This document shows positions 1 to 7,417 of a stretch of 64,000 bases of DNA, one piece after another. The stretch spans positions 62,001 to 126,000 of the forward strand of contig NZ_AEYF01000001.1 in NCBI RefSeq assembly GCF_000292525.1, given 5' to 3'. The stretch's first letter is position 1. Each line of letters begins with the position of its first letter. The position numbers and the translations under genes are program-made. The notes below the pieces were generated by a model that saw only the letters and a program-made list of their open reading frames with translations, searched no databases and was not told the origin of the DNA. This DNA comes from Rhizobium sp. CCGE 510. GTDB lineage: Bacteria; Pseudomonadota; Alphaproteobacteria; Rhizobiales; Rhizobiaceae.

Positions 1-1
1 C

Positions 2-361
2 GAGCGGGCGCCGACAGGCGCCGAGAGCGTTGCCAACCACGGGGGACAGGCCACGCAGCGCCACGGCTACTACAAGCTCTTTGCCGTTCGCCAGGCGGAC
101 AGGACCTCGAAGGTCTATTTGCAGCAGGTTGCCCAGACCGAGACCGGCCCGGCGATCACTTCAACCGTCGAGCTGCAGGAGATCAGCGACCTCAAGCCTT
201 ATATTACCGATATACGTCCCGAGAATTCGAACGGCATCATCAAGGAGCCGGGGTTGTTCGCGACGATCTACCTGAAGACCGATCCCTCTGCGGAGCCGGA
301 TGGCTGGACCGTGCTAATCGATGAATTCGGCGACATCACCGTCGAGAAGGCGACGAATTGA
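2..361 (+). CDS. C-terminal part of an unknown protein (runs off the left edge)
   Basis: An open frame runs from base 2 without a stop to a TGA at 359-361, giving the last 119 residues of a protein whose start lies outside the window. The visible part contains a Tyr/Lys stretch (HGYYKLFAVRQAD), then an acidic tail ending GDITVEKATN. I recognise no domain. A TTG at 119 could start a shorter 80-residue product, but the frame upstream is also open and has the same codon character, so a truncated longer gene is more likely. The next gene begins 34 bases downstream on the same strand. Confidence 0.55.
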   Translation, partial: ERAPTGAESVANHGGQATQRHGYYKLFAVRQADRTSKVYLQQVAQTETGPAITSTVELQEISDLKPYITDIRPENSNGIIKEPGLFATIYLKTDPSAEPDGWTVLIDEFGDITVEKATN

Positions 362-395
362 ACGGCTGGGATCTGTTCAGAGGGGCGCCTGCGAG

Positions 396-1415
396 ATGAA
401 ACTCGGCTTTCGCGATGGCGTGGTTTACGACGAGAACAGGTCGAACTGGGACGCAGACGGCCCCAGACCCATCAGTTGGTCTCTGTGGTATCCCGCTGCC
501 GATGAGGCGCGCGAAAGCGACGCAATGGAAAGAGGTTGGTTCCAGAGGGCGAAAGTCGCCCGCGACGCAGCCGTCCGGCCGGATGTCCAGCCCTATCCCC
601 TCGTGCTGTTGTCGCATGGCACCGGCGGATCTGCGGCCGGACTGGAGTGGCTGGCGCGACGGCTGGTCGATTGCGGATTTGCAGCGCTCGGCGTCAACCA
701 TCACGGCAATACCGGCAACGAACCCTATCGCGCCGTAGGCTTTGCTTGCCTTTGGGAGCGGGCGCCTGACCTCAGCTACATGCTCGATCACCGCGATGAC
801 TGGCTCAGCGATCTTTCCGGCCATATCGATACGAGCCATGTTTTCGCAGCCGGCTTTTCGGCCGGCGCCTATGGCGTCATGCTGCTGCTTGGCGCCGTCG
901 CCCAGTTTTCGCAGTTCGAACCGTCGAGGATGAAGCCGGGTGGCGCGCGCGGACCGAGGGAGTTTCCCGACCTTGCCGATCATATCCCGACATTGCTTTC
1001 CACCAGCAAGGTGTTTCGCGATTCATGGTCCCGCATGTCGAAGTCCTACCGGGATGACAGAATCAAGGCCGCACTCCTATGCGCGCCGGGCCGGTCCGTT
1101 CTCGGTTTCAGCGCGGAAAGCCTGAAAGCTGTCGATGCGCCCGCCCTTATCCTGGTCGGCGATGCCGATAGGGCGGCGCCGGCCGAGGAATGTTCGACAT
1201 GGCTGCATGCGCGGCTCTCGCGCAGCGCTCTGAAGATCTTCGGTGGCGGCCTTGGGCATTACGTCTTCGTGCCGGAGGGCACCGCACTCGGCCTCGCCTT
1301 TGCCGCAGAGCTCTTTACCGATCCGCCGGGCATCGAGCGTGTGGCTATTCATGACGAGATTGCTGGTCTGTCGGCAGCGCTATTCCAGGACAGTATGTTC
1401 AACGCGAAGGCCTGA
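396..1415 (+). CDS. alpha/beta hydrolase, predicted dienelactone-hydrolase-like
   Basis: This 339-residue protein has the marks of an alpha/beta-hydrolase of the predicted dienelactone hydrolase group. An oxyanion-hole motif (LLSHGTGGSAAG, about residues 74-85) is followed by the nucleophile elbow GFSAGAYG (about 155-162), an acidic residue in LVGDADRAAP (about 255-265) and a histidine in GGGLGHYVF near residue 290, the expected Ser-Asp-His order. No signal peptide is seen, so it is probably cytoplasmic. I chose ATG 396 (MKLGFRDG); an upstream in-frame start at 321 would add a basic, non-homologous-looking leader overlapping the previous gene. The substrate cannot be told from the sequence. 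Confidence 0.8.
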   Translation: MKLGFRDGVVYDENRSNWDADGPRPISWSLWYPAADEARESDAMERGWFQRAKVARDAAVRPDVQPYPLVLLSHGTGGSAAGLEWLARRLVDCGFAALGVNHHGNTGNEPYRAVGFACLWERAPDLSYMLDHRDDWLSDLSGHIDTSHVFAAGFSAGAYGVMLLLGAVAQFSQFEPSRMKPGGARGPREFPDLADHIPTLLSTSKVFRDSWSRMSKSYRDDRIKAALLCAPGRSVLGFSAESLKAVDAPALILVGDADRAAPAEECSTWLHARLSRSALKIFGGGLGHYVFVPEGTALGLAFAAELFTDPPGIERVAIHDEIAGLSAALFQDSMFNAKA

Positions 1416-1422
1416 GCTAAGA

Positions 1423-1444
1423 AAAGCCCCGTTTCCGGGGCTTT
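1423..1444. terminator. bidirectional hairpin between the hydrolase gene and prfB
   Basis: A perfect 9-bp stem AAAGCCCCG/CGGGGCTTT with loop TTTC lies between the convergent ends of the hydrolase gene (stop at 1415) and prfB (stop at 1469). The A and T ends of the stem give a short U tract in both directions, so it can serve both genes. Confidence 0.8.
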
Positions 1445-1468
1445 CTCGTCTCGATCCTGCTGCTGGTA

Positions 1469-2600
1469 TCAGTCCACATCCTCGACGACCGCGTCGGCGG
1501 CGCCGCTGATGCGGTGGGCAAGGGCCGCTTCCATGAACTCGTTCAGATCGCCGTCGAGCACGTCGTCCGGCGCGGTGCTGGCAACCCCGGTGCGCATATC
1601 CTTGACCAGCTGGTAAGGTTGCAGCACGTAGGAGCGGATCTGGTGGCCCCAGCCGATATCCGTCTTGGAGGCCGCTTCGGCGCTGGCAGCGTCCTCGCGC
1701 TTTTTCAGTTCCGCTTCGTACATGCGGGCCCGTAGCATGTCCCAGGCCTTGGCGCGGTTCTTGTGCTGCGAACGCTCCTGCTGGCACTGCACGACGATAC
1801 CGGTCGGGATATGCGTGATGCGCACGGCCGAGTCGGTGGTGTTGACGTGCTGGCCGCCGGCGCCCGACGAACGATAGGTATCGATGCGGCAGTCGCCTTC
1901 GTTGATATCGATCTGGATCGAGTCATCGACAACTGGATAGACCCAGATCGACGAGAAGGAGGTGTGGCGACGCGCATTGCTGTCGTAGGGCGAGATGCGC
2001 ACCAGCCGGTGCACACCCGATTCCGTCTTCAGCCAGCCATAGGCATTGTGGCCCTTGACGAGCAGCGTCGCGGATTTGATGCCCGCCTCTTCGCCGTCGT
2101 GGACTTCGAGAAGCTCGACCTTGAAACGCTGGCGTTCGGCCCAACGGGTGTACATGCGCAGGAGCATGTTCGCCCAGTCCTGGCTTTCGGTGCCGCCGGC
2201 GCCGGAATGGACTTCGAGATAGGTGTCGTTGCTATCGGCTTCGCCGGAAAGCATGGCTTCCACCTGACGGCGGGCGGCCTCAGCCTTCAGGGCCTTCAGC
2301 GTGTCCTCGGCTTCCTTGACGACACTCTGGTCGCCCTCTTCCTCGCCAAGCTCGATCAGCTCGATATTGTCGTTCAGCTGCTGTTCCAGCTCCTTGACGC
2401 CATTGATGCCGTCATCCAGCTGCTGGCGCTCGCGCATCAGCTTCTGCGCTTCGGAAGCGTCGTTCCAGAGGTTCGGATCCTCTGCCTTGTTGTTCAACCA
2501 GTCCAACCGTCTTATCGCCTGGTCCCAGTCAAAGATGCCTCCTCAGCAGGGTGATAGCCTGCTTGGTTTCATCGACCACATTTTCGATTTCGGCTCGCAT
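1469..2600 (-). CDS. prfB: peptide chain release factor 2, with programmed +1 frameshift
   Basis: RF2 releases the finished peptide at UGA and UAA codons. The gene is read in two frames. It starts at ATG 2600 ([11 protein letters not shown]), and after 23 codons reaches CTT TGA C (2534-2528). Shifting +1 there continues as D-W-D-Q and gives a protein of 376 residues, the family's usual length. An AGGAGG (2543-2538) three bases before the CTT is the internal Shine-Dalgarno that drives the shift. The GGQ catalytic loop appears as [10 protein letters not shown]. The stop-recognition tripeptide is SPY (in [15 protein letters not shown]) where E. coli has SPF. Frameshifting lets RF2 regulate its own level: when RF2 is scarce the ribosome pauses at UGA and shifts. 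Confidence 0.97.
2528..2543 (-). promoter_or_regulatory. RF2 programmed +1 frameshift site
   Basis: Read on the minus strand the site is AGGAGG-CAT-CTT-TGA-C, the canonical autoregulatory slippery site: internal Shine-Dalgarno, CUU peptidyl-tRNA slip codon, in-frame UGA and a following C. The long downstream frame and the 23-codon leader join in frame only through this shift. Confidence 0.96.
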
Positions 2601-2647
2601 TTTCCTGCTTCTCTGTCTGGGTTCTTCCGGTGCTGGTGGACATAGAG

Positions 2648-2681
2648 ACGCCCGCCGCGGATGTAAAGGCCGCGCGGGCGT
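2648..2681 (-). terminator. hairpin downstream of the PBP1A gene
   Basis: An 8-bp stem ACGCCCGC (2648-2655) / GCGGGCGT (2674-2681) lies 19 bases after the mrcA stop and before prfB. There is no good U tract on the minus strand, so it may be a weak terminator or an RNA-stabilising hairpin. Confidence 0.45.
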
Positions 2682-2699
2682 TCAAAAATCGGGCGGCGG

Positions 2700-5159
2700 T
2701 CAGAACAGGCCGGGCGTGCCGGTCTGGACCGCCTGGTTTGCTTGCGGCGAAGTCTTCAGGATCTCTTCCGGCGCCATGGTGCTGTCCATGCCGATGACGG
2801 AGAAGCTGTCGGCCGGGCCGGTGCCGGGCTTGAAGGCCTCGATGATGGTGTTCGGATCGCCGTCGACGGCGGCCATGCCGGTCTTGCGGTCGATCGAAAT
2901 CAGATTCATTCCCGGCGGGATGACGAATTTCGATTCCGGCGCATCCTTGACGGCAGCCTGCATGAATTCGTTGAAGATCGGGGCGGAGAGAACGCCGCCG
3001 GTGCCGCCGCGGCCGAGCGGGGCCGGCGTATCGAAGCCCATATAAAGACCGGCGACCAGATCCGGCGTGAAGCCGACGAACCAGGCATCCTTCTCGTCAT
3101 TGGTAGTGCCGGTCTTGCCGGCGACGTCGCGACCGCCGAGATCGACCTTGCCGGCGGCCGTGCCGCGCTGGATGACGCCCTGCATCATCGAGGTGATCTG
3201 GTAGGCGGTCATCGGGTCGAGAACGGTTTCGCGGTTGTCGACGACATTGGGCTCTTCCTGGTTCTGCCAGTCGCCGGCATTGCAGCCTTCGCACAGACGC
3301 TCCTCATGCTTGAAGATCGTCTTGCCGTAGCGGTCCTGGATGCGGTCGATCAAGGTCGGCTTGATCTGCTTGCCGCCATTGGCGATGACCGAATAGGCCG
3401 AGACCATGCGCAGCACCGTCGTGTCGCCGGCGCCGAGCGACATGGAGAGAACCGGCAGCATGTGATCGTAGATGCCGAAGCGCTCGGCATATTCGGCAAC
3501 AATGTTCATGCCGAGATCGTTGGCGAGGCGCACCGTCATCAGGTTGCGCGAATGCTCGATGCCGGAGCGCAGCGTCGACGGGCCGCCGACTTCGCCACCG
3601 TAGTTTTCCGGCTTCCAAACCTGGCCGCCGGAGACGATTTCGATCGGCGCATCCATGATGACGGAAGCCGGGGTATAGCCGTTATCCATTGCCGCCGCGT
3701 AGACGAAAGGCTTGAACGAGGAGCCCGGCTGGCGCATCGCCTGGGTGGCGCGGTTGAATTCGGACTGCGAATAGGAGAAGCCGCCGACCATGGCGAGCAC
3801 ACGGCCGGTCTTTGGATCCATGGCGACCAGGCCACCCTGCACCTTCGGCGGCTGTTGCAGGCGATAGGAGGTCGACGCGTCATCGCCAAGCTTTGCGACA
3901 TAGACGACGTCGCCAGGGGCTACGGCGCCGACCGGCGATTTCGCGGTCTTGCGGGCGCCGTCGGCCGAACGGAAGGCCCACTGCATGTTCTTGGCTTCGA
4001 TAGTGCCGCGCTGACGGTCGGCTGAAACCTTGCCGCTTCCATCCTTGGCCGGCTGCAGGCCGATATCGACGTTGCTGTCGGAGACGGCAAGCACAACGGC
4101 GAGCCGCCATTCAGGCACGTCGGAGAGGGAGGGAATATCGGCAAGCGCCTTGCCCCAATCGCCGCTTGCATCGATCTGCTTGATCGGGCCGTGGAAACCG
4201 CGACGCTCGTCATAGGTCACCAGACCATCCTGCAGCGCCTTGCGGGCTGCGAGCTGCAGCTGCGGATCGAGCGACGTGCGCACCGAAAGGCCGCCCTCAT
4301 AGAGAACCTTCTCGCCATATTGGTCGATCAGCTGGCGGCGCACGGCTTCGGCGAAATAGTCCGAAGCAAAGAGCGAGGGGCCGGTTGTGCGGGCGGTGAC
4401 GCCGAGCGGCTGCTTCTTGGCTTCCTCGCCGTCGCTCTGGCTGACATAGCCGTTTTCGACCATGCGGTCGATCACCCAGTTGCGGCGTTCGAGCGCAGCT
4501 TCCGGATGGCGGAAAGGATGATAATTGGCCGGACCTTTCGGCAACGATGCCAGATAGGCGGCTTCGGCAACGGTCAGTTCGGTGACGGATTTGTTGAAAT
4601 AGGTGAGTGCGGCGCCGGCGATGCCGTAGGAATTCAGACCGAAGAAGATCTCGTTCAGGTAGAGTTCGAGGATCTTGTCCTTGCTGTAGGCCTGCTCGAT
4701 ACGGAAGGACAGGATCGCTTCCTTGATCTTGCGGTCGATCGTCTGGTCAGAACTCAAAAGGAAATTCTTGGCCACCTGCTGAGTGATTGTGGAAGCACCG
4801 ACCGGGCGGCGGCCGGAACCGAAATTCTGCAGGTTGACGAGGATGGCGCGGCCGAGGCCGGTGAGATCGACGCCCGGGTGATTGTAGAAATTCTTGTCTT
4901 CGGCCGACAGGAAAGCGGCCTTCACGCGGTCGGGGATGGCCTGAATCGGCAGGAAGAGACGCTTTTCCTTGGCGTATTCGGCCATCAGAGCGCCGTTGCC
5001 GGCGTGGACGCGGGTGGTCACCGGCGGCGCATAGCTGTTCAGAACGGCATAGTCCGGGAGATCCTTCGCGACGTTGGCGAGATAGATGGCAACACCCGCC
5101 GCCGCGACCAGAAACAGGACGCAGGCCATTCCGAAGAAATATCCAAAAAGTCTAACCAT
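2700..5159 (-). CDS. mrcA: penicillin-binding protein 1A, bifunctional transglycosylase/transpeptidase
   Basis: This class A PBP polymerises lipid II into glycan strands and cross-links the peptides on the periplasmic face of the inner membrane. The 819-residue protein has an N-terminal membrane anchor (residues about 5-28). A GT51 transglycosylase domain follows, with catalytic Glu in SAEDKNFYNHPG (E87) and the motif STITQQVAKNFLLS. The transpeptidase domain has the nucleophile in RQPGSSFKPF (Ser near 480), an SRN-type motif in EHSRNLMTV, and KTGTTNDEKDAW near residue 680. The length fits PBP1A (mrcA/ponA). It lies between prfB and the amidase gene, all on the minus strand; the amidase also acts on peptidoglycan. 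Confidence 0.95.
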   Translation of the reverse strand: MVRLFGYFFGMACVLFLVAAAGVAIYLANVAKDLPDYAVLNSYAPPVTTRVHAGNGALMAEYAKEKRLFLPIQAIPDRVKAAFLSAEDKNFYNHPGVDLTGLGRAILVNLQNFGSGRRPVGASTITQQVAKNFLLSSDQTIDRKIKEAILSFRIEQAYSKDKILELYLNEIFFGLNSYGIAGAALTYFNKSVTELTVAEAAYLASLPKGPANYHPFRHPEAALERRNWVIDRMVENGYVSQSDGEEAKKQPLGVTARTTGPSLFASDYFAEAVRRQLIDQYGEKVLYEGGLSVRTSLDPQLQLAARKALQDGLVTYDERRGFHGPIKQIDASGDWGKALADIPSLSDVPEWRLAVVLAVSDSNVDIGLQPAKDGSGKVSADRQRGTIEAKNMQWAFRSADGARKTAKSPVGAVAPGDVVYVAKLGDDASTSYRLQQPPKVQGGLVAMDPKTGRVLAMVGGFSYSQSEFNRATQAMRQPGSSFKPFVYAAAMDNGYTPASVIMDAPIEIVSGGQVWKPENYGGEVGGPSTLRSGIEHSRNLMTVRLANDLGMNIVAEYAERFGIYDHMLPVLSMSLGAGDTTVLRMVSAYSVIANGGKQIKPTLIDRIQDRYGKTIFKHEERLCEGCNAGDWQNQEEPNVVDNRETVLDPMTAYQITSMMQGVIQRGTAAGKVDLGGRDVAGKTGTTNDEKDAWFVGFTPDLVAGLYMGFDTPAPLGRGGTGGVLSAPIFNEFMQAAVKDAPESKFVIPPGMNLISIDRKTGMAAVDGDPNTIIEAFKPGTGPADSFSVIGMDSTMAPEEILKTSPQANQAVQTGTPGLF

Positions 5160-5521
5160 ATTTTCAGCTACCGGTCTCTTCGATCGTCAATCGGCGCAGA
5201 CGCAGCGATTGTATGGATCAAGGCAATTTGCACGTTGCGCGGCTTACTCCATGAGCGTTACCGCCACAAGCCGATTCCGCGCTCAAGGCTTACGAAACAT
5301 AAGCCGGAGTAACGGCGCGAATGTGAGGAAAATAGGGCTCTCGCCGCCGCATTCACCGCTGCGGGCGCGTTTCATTAGGACTGTCACATCCAAGCAACGC
5401 CCGTTCCCGCCGTCAAGCTGAACCATCCTGCTCAGAATTCGATTCATGGAACGCAGTTTAAGTGTTTGTTTTCATGAATGCGGCCGTCCCGCAACTGCGA
5501 CTGAATTCTGGGCAAAAACCG
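5160..5521. other. gene-free stretch upstream of mrcA
   Basis: This 362-base gap lies between the amidase stop and the mrcA start, both minus strand, and so must hold the mrcA promoter if the gene is not read from the amidase. I see no convincing -35/-10 pair, RNA structure or small gene with a ribosome binding site. Open frames crossing it on the plus strand have no coding features. Confidence 0.5.
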
Positions 5522-6793
5522 TTAGCCGCCATTCGCCATGACGCCGGCGCGGTATCGCTTCACCGCCTCGGTCAAGAGACTGACGATCTTGCCGCGCCAG
5601 CTCTCGTCGAGCAGCAGTTTCTCGTCCTCGGCATTGGATAGGAAGCCGAGTTCGAGAAGGATCGACGGCACATCAGGGGCCTGCAGCACGCGGAAACCGG
5701 CATGACGGTGCGGATTGTTGATGGTGCCGACCTGATCCTTGAAAGAATTCAGCACGCTTTCGGCCAGCGAAATCGAGAAGGCCTGGGTTTCGCGCCGTGT
5801 CAAATCGAGCAGGATATCGGCGACCTCGGGCGGCTCGGCGACCGTTTCCTTGCCGGCGATCTGGTCGGAGAGGTTTTCGCGTTCGGCAAGGTCGGCGGCG
5901 AGTTTGTCGGATGCCTTGTCGGAGATCGTGTAGACGGTGGCGCCACGGATGTCCTTCTGCTTCAGCGTGTCGGCATGCATCGAAATGAACAGCCCGGCAT
6001 GGTTCTGGCGGGCGATCAGCACACGCTGCGACAGCGACAGGAACTCGTCGTCCTCGCGCGTCAGGAAAGCCTTGATGCCCGGCTCCTTGTTCAGCCGATC
6101 GGTCAAGGCCTTGGCGAAGGCAAGCGTCACCTGCTTTTCTTCGGTCTTGGTGTCGACGCCGATCGCGCCGGTATCGATGCCGCCATGGCCGGCGTCGACG
6201 GCGATGACGAAATCGCCGAGGGCAGCTTTCTCAGGTGCCGGGATGGCGCTCGTCGTCTCCGCCGCCTCAGTCCCTTCGCTCGAGGCGCGATCGCTCCAGG
6301 ATTGGGTCTTCACCAGCTCGGCGAAGGCTTGCTTGTCGATCATCTCGGCATCGAGCACGAGCCGATGACCCTGGCCGGCCTCGTCGGCCTGGACTTTGGC
6401 GAGCGCCAGCTTGACCGGCCCTGCCGTCGTCAGCACGATGCGGGCGCTGTCCTCGTCCATCTTGCCGTAACGGATATCCTTGAACAGGCCGCGGGCGGCG
6501 AGATCCTTGGCCGGAAAGCCGAAGGCGGTCGCCGGCAGGTCGATGACGATGCGCTCCGGATTGGCGATGTAGTGGACGGAAAAGTGCGGTTCGCGATCGA
6601 AATCGATGACGATCCGGGTTCTTGCATCGTCGCCGACGATGCGTGCGCCATAGGCCAGCAGCGGATCCCTCGCCTCGACGGAACCAATAACGGCCGGCAG
6701 GAAACCAACCGCCAGAAGCGCCGTCAGAACCAACCTTGCGAATGTCGATCGCCGCGCTGGGGATTTCGCCGCGATCCGAGCCCTCTTAAACAA
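5522..6793 (-). CDS. amiC: periplasmic N-acetylmuramoyl-L-alanine amidase (AMIN + Amidase_3)
   Basis: This zinc amidase cuts the bond between MurNAc and the stem peptide, usually during daughter-cell separation. The 423-residue protein has a basic N-terminus and a hydrophobic signal segment (VLTALLAVGFLPAV, about 22-36). It is followed by an AMIN domain (about 45-150), which directs such enzymes to the septum. The catalytic domain (about 195-415) shows the zinc ligands in VDAGHGGIDTG, the Glu in TKTEEKQV, His in ISMHADT, and catalytic Glu in LLELGFLSN. The visible start is TTG 6793, with no better in-frame start before an upstream stop, so the first few residues are uncertain. It is divergent from rne. 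AmiC is a family assignment; AmiB-type naming is equally possible. Confidence 0.9.
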   Translation of the reverse strand: MFKRARIAAKSPARRSTFARLVLTALLAVGFLPAVIGSVEARDPLLAYGARIVGDDARTRIVIDFDREPHFSVHYIANPERIVIDLPATAFGFPAKDLAARGLFKDIRYGKMDEDSARIVLTTAGPVKLALAKVQADEAGQGHRLVLDAEMIDKQAFAELVKTQSWSDRASSEGTEAAETTSAIPAPEKAALGDFVIAVDAGHGGIDTGAIGVDTKTEEKQVTLAFAKALTDRLNKEPGIKAFLTREDDEFLSLSQRVLIARQNHAGLFISMHADTLKQKDIRGATVYTISDKASDKLAADLAERENLSDQIAGKETVAEPPEVADILLDLTRRETQAFSISLAESVLNSFKDQVGTINNPHRHAGFRVLQAPDVPSILLELGFLSNAEDEKLLLDESWRGKIVSLLTEAVKRYRAGVMANGG

Positions 6794-7417
6794 TAAACCG
6801 CCACACCCTATCTGTTACTCCGATGGAGCCGACGCGGCCGCGTCGAACGTCGCTAGACGAAACACCCGTTGCGGCCCGCCGAATCGCGATCACTTTATCC
6901 CCAACTTCTATGCGTTACGAAATCCATCAATATTATGGCGCATTTGGCTTTTCCCTTGCTATTGTGACACGGAAAACATACAACGAATTTTAGGGTAAAG
7001 TGTTGACGGGATAGAGTCGCCGCAAAGGCTGCCAGCCAGATCAGGACCTGGCGCCACACCGGTCATCGTCCGCCGTCTCATGCGCTTCATCCTTAGAACT
7101 GGATCCTGATTTTCCGGCTCATTGTCGGAATTCATTGGTGGATCAGCCACCACGCTCTCAGGGAGCAAACTCATCGGACCCGAACGGGTCTTCGTATTTG
7201 TCGATCACGCTTGGTTGTTGATGGTTTCGCAGCAGGTTTTATCTGAAGTGTACAGGCCCCGGACCGAAATGGTTCCGGCTGCGGTCTGGCTGCTGCCCTC
7301 CCCCTCGTATCAGGCGCGACTTTCATTATCCGGCGCGGCCATTGCGGACCGCATTCTTTCTGTTTCAACAGCAGTCGGGAATGCGCTCTCGCGGCCACGC
7401 CGAGGAGCACAGCTTAC
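6794..7417. other. long divergent gap and leader upstream of rne
   Basis: This 624-base region separates the divergent amidase and RNase E genes. The rne mRNA probably carries a long 5' leader here; in E. coli the rne leader mediates autoregulation. The AT-richer part is near 6890-7000. A possible promoter is CTTGCT (6955-6960), 17 bases, ATACAA (6978-6983). I see no small gene with a convincing ribosome binding site; the short open frames here lack coding character. Confidence 0.45.
6955..6983 (+). promoter_or_regulatory. possible rne promoter
   Basis: CTTGCT and ATACAA are separated by 17 bases, partly matching the rhizobial sigma-70 consensus (CTTGAC-N17-CTATAT). It is the best plus-strand candidate in the gap. 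It would give an rne leader of about 430 bases. Confidence 0.3.

Noticed and set aside
2742-4025. 427-codon open frame antisense to mrcA
   Set aside because: PBP1A motifs are certain on the minus strand; this is a shadow frame.
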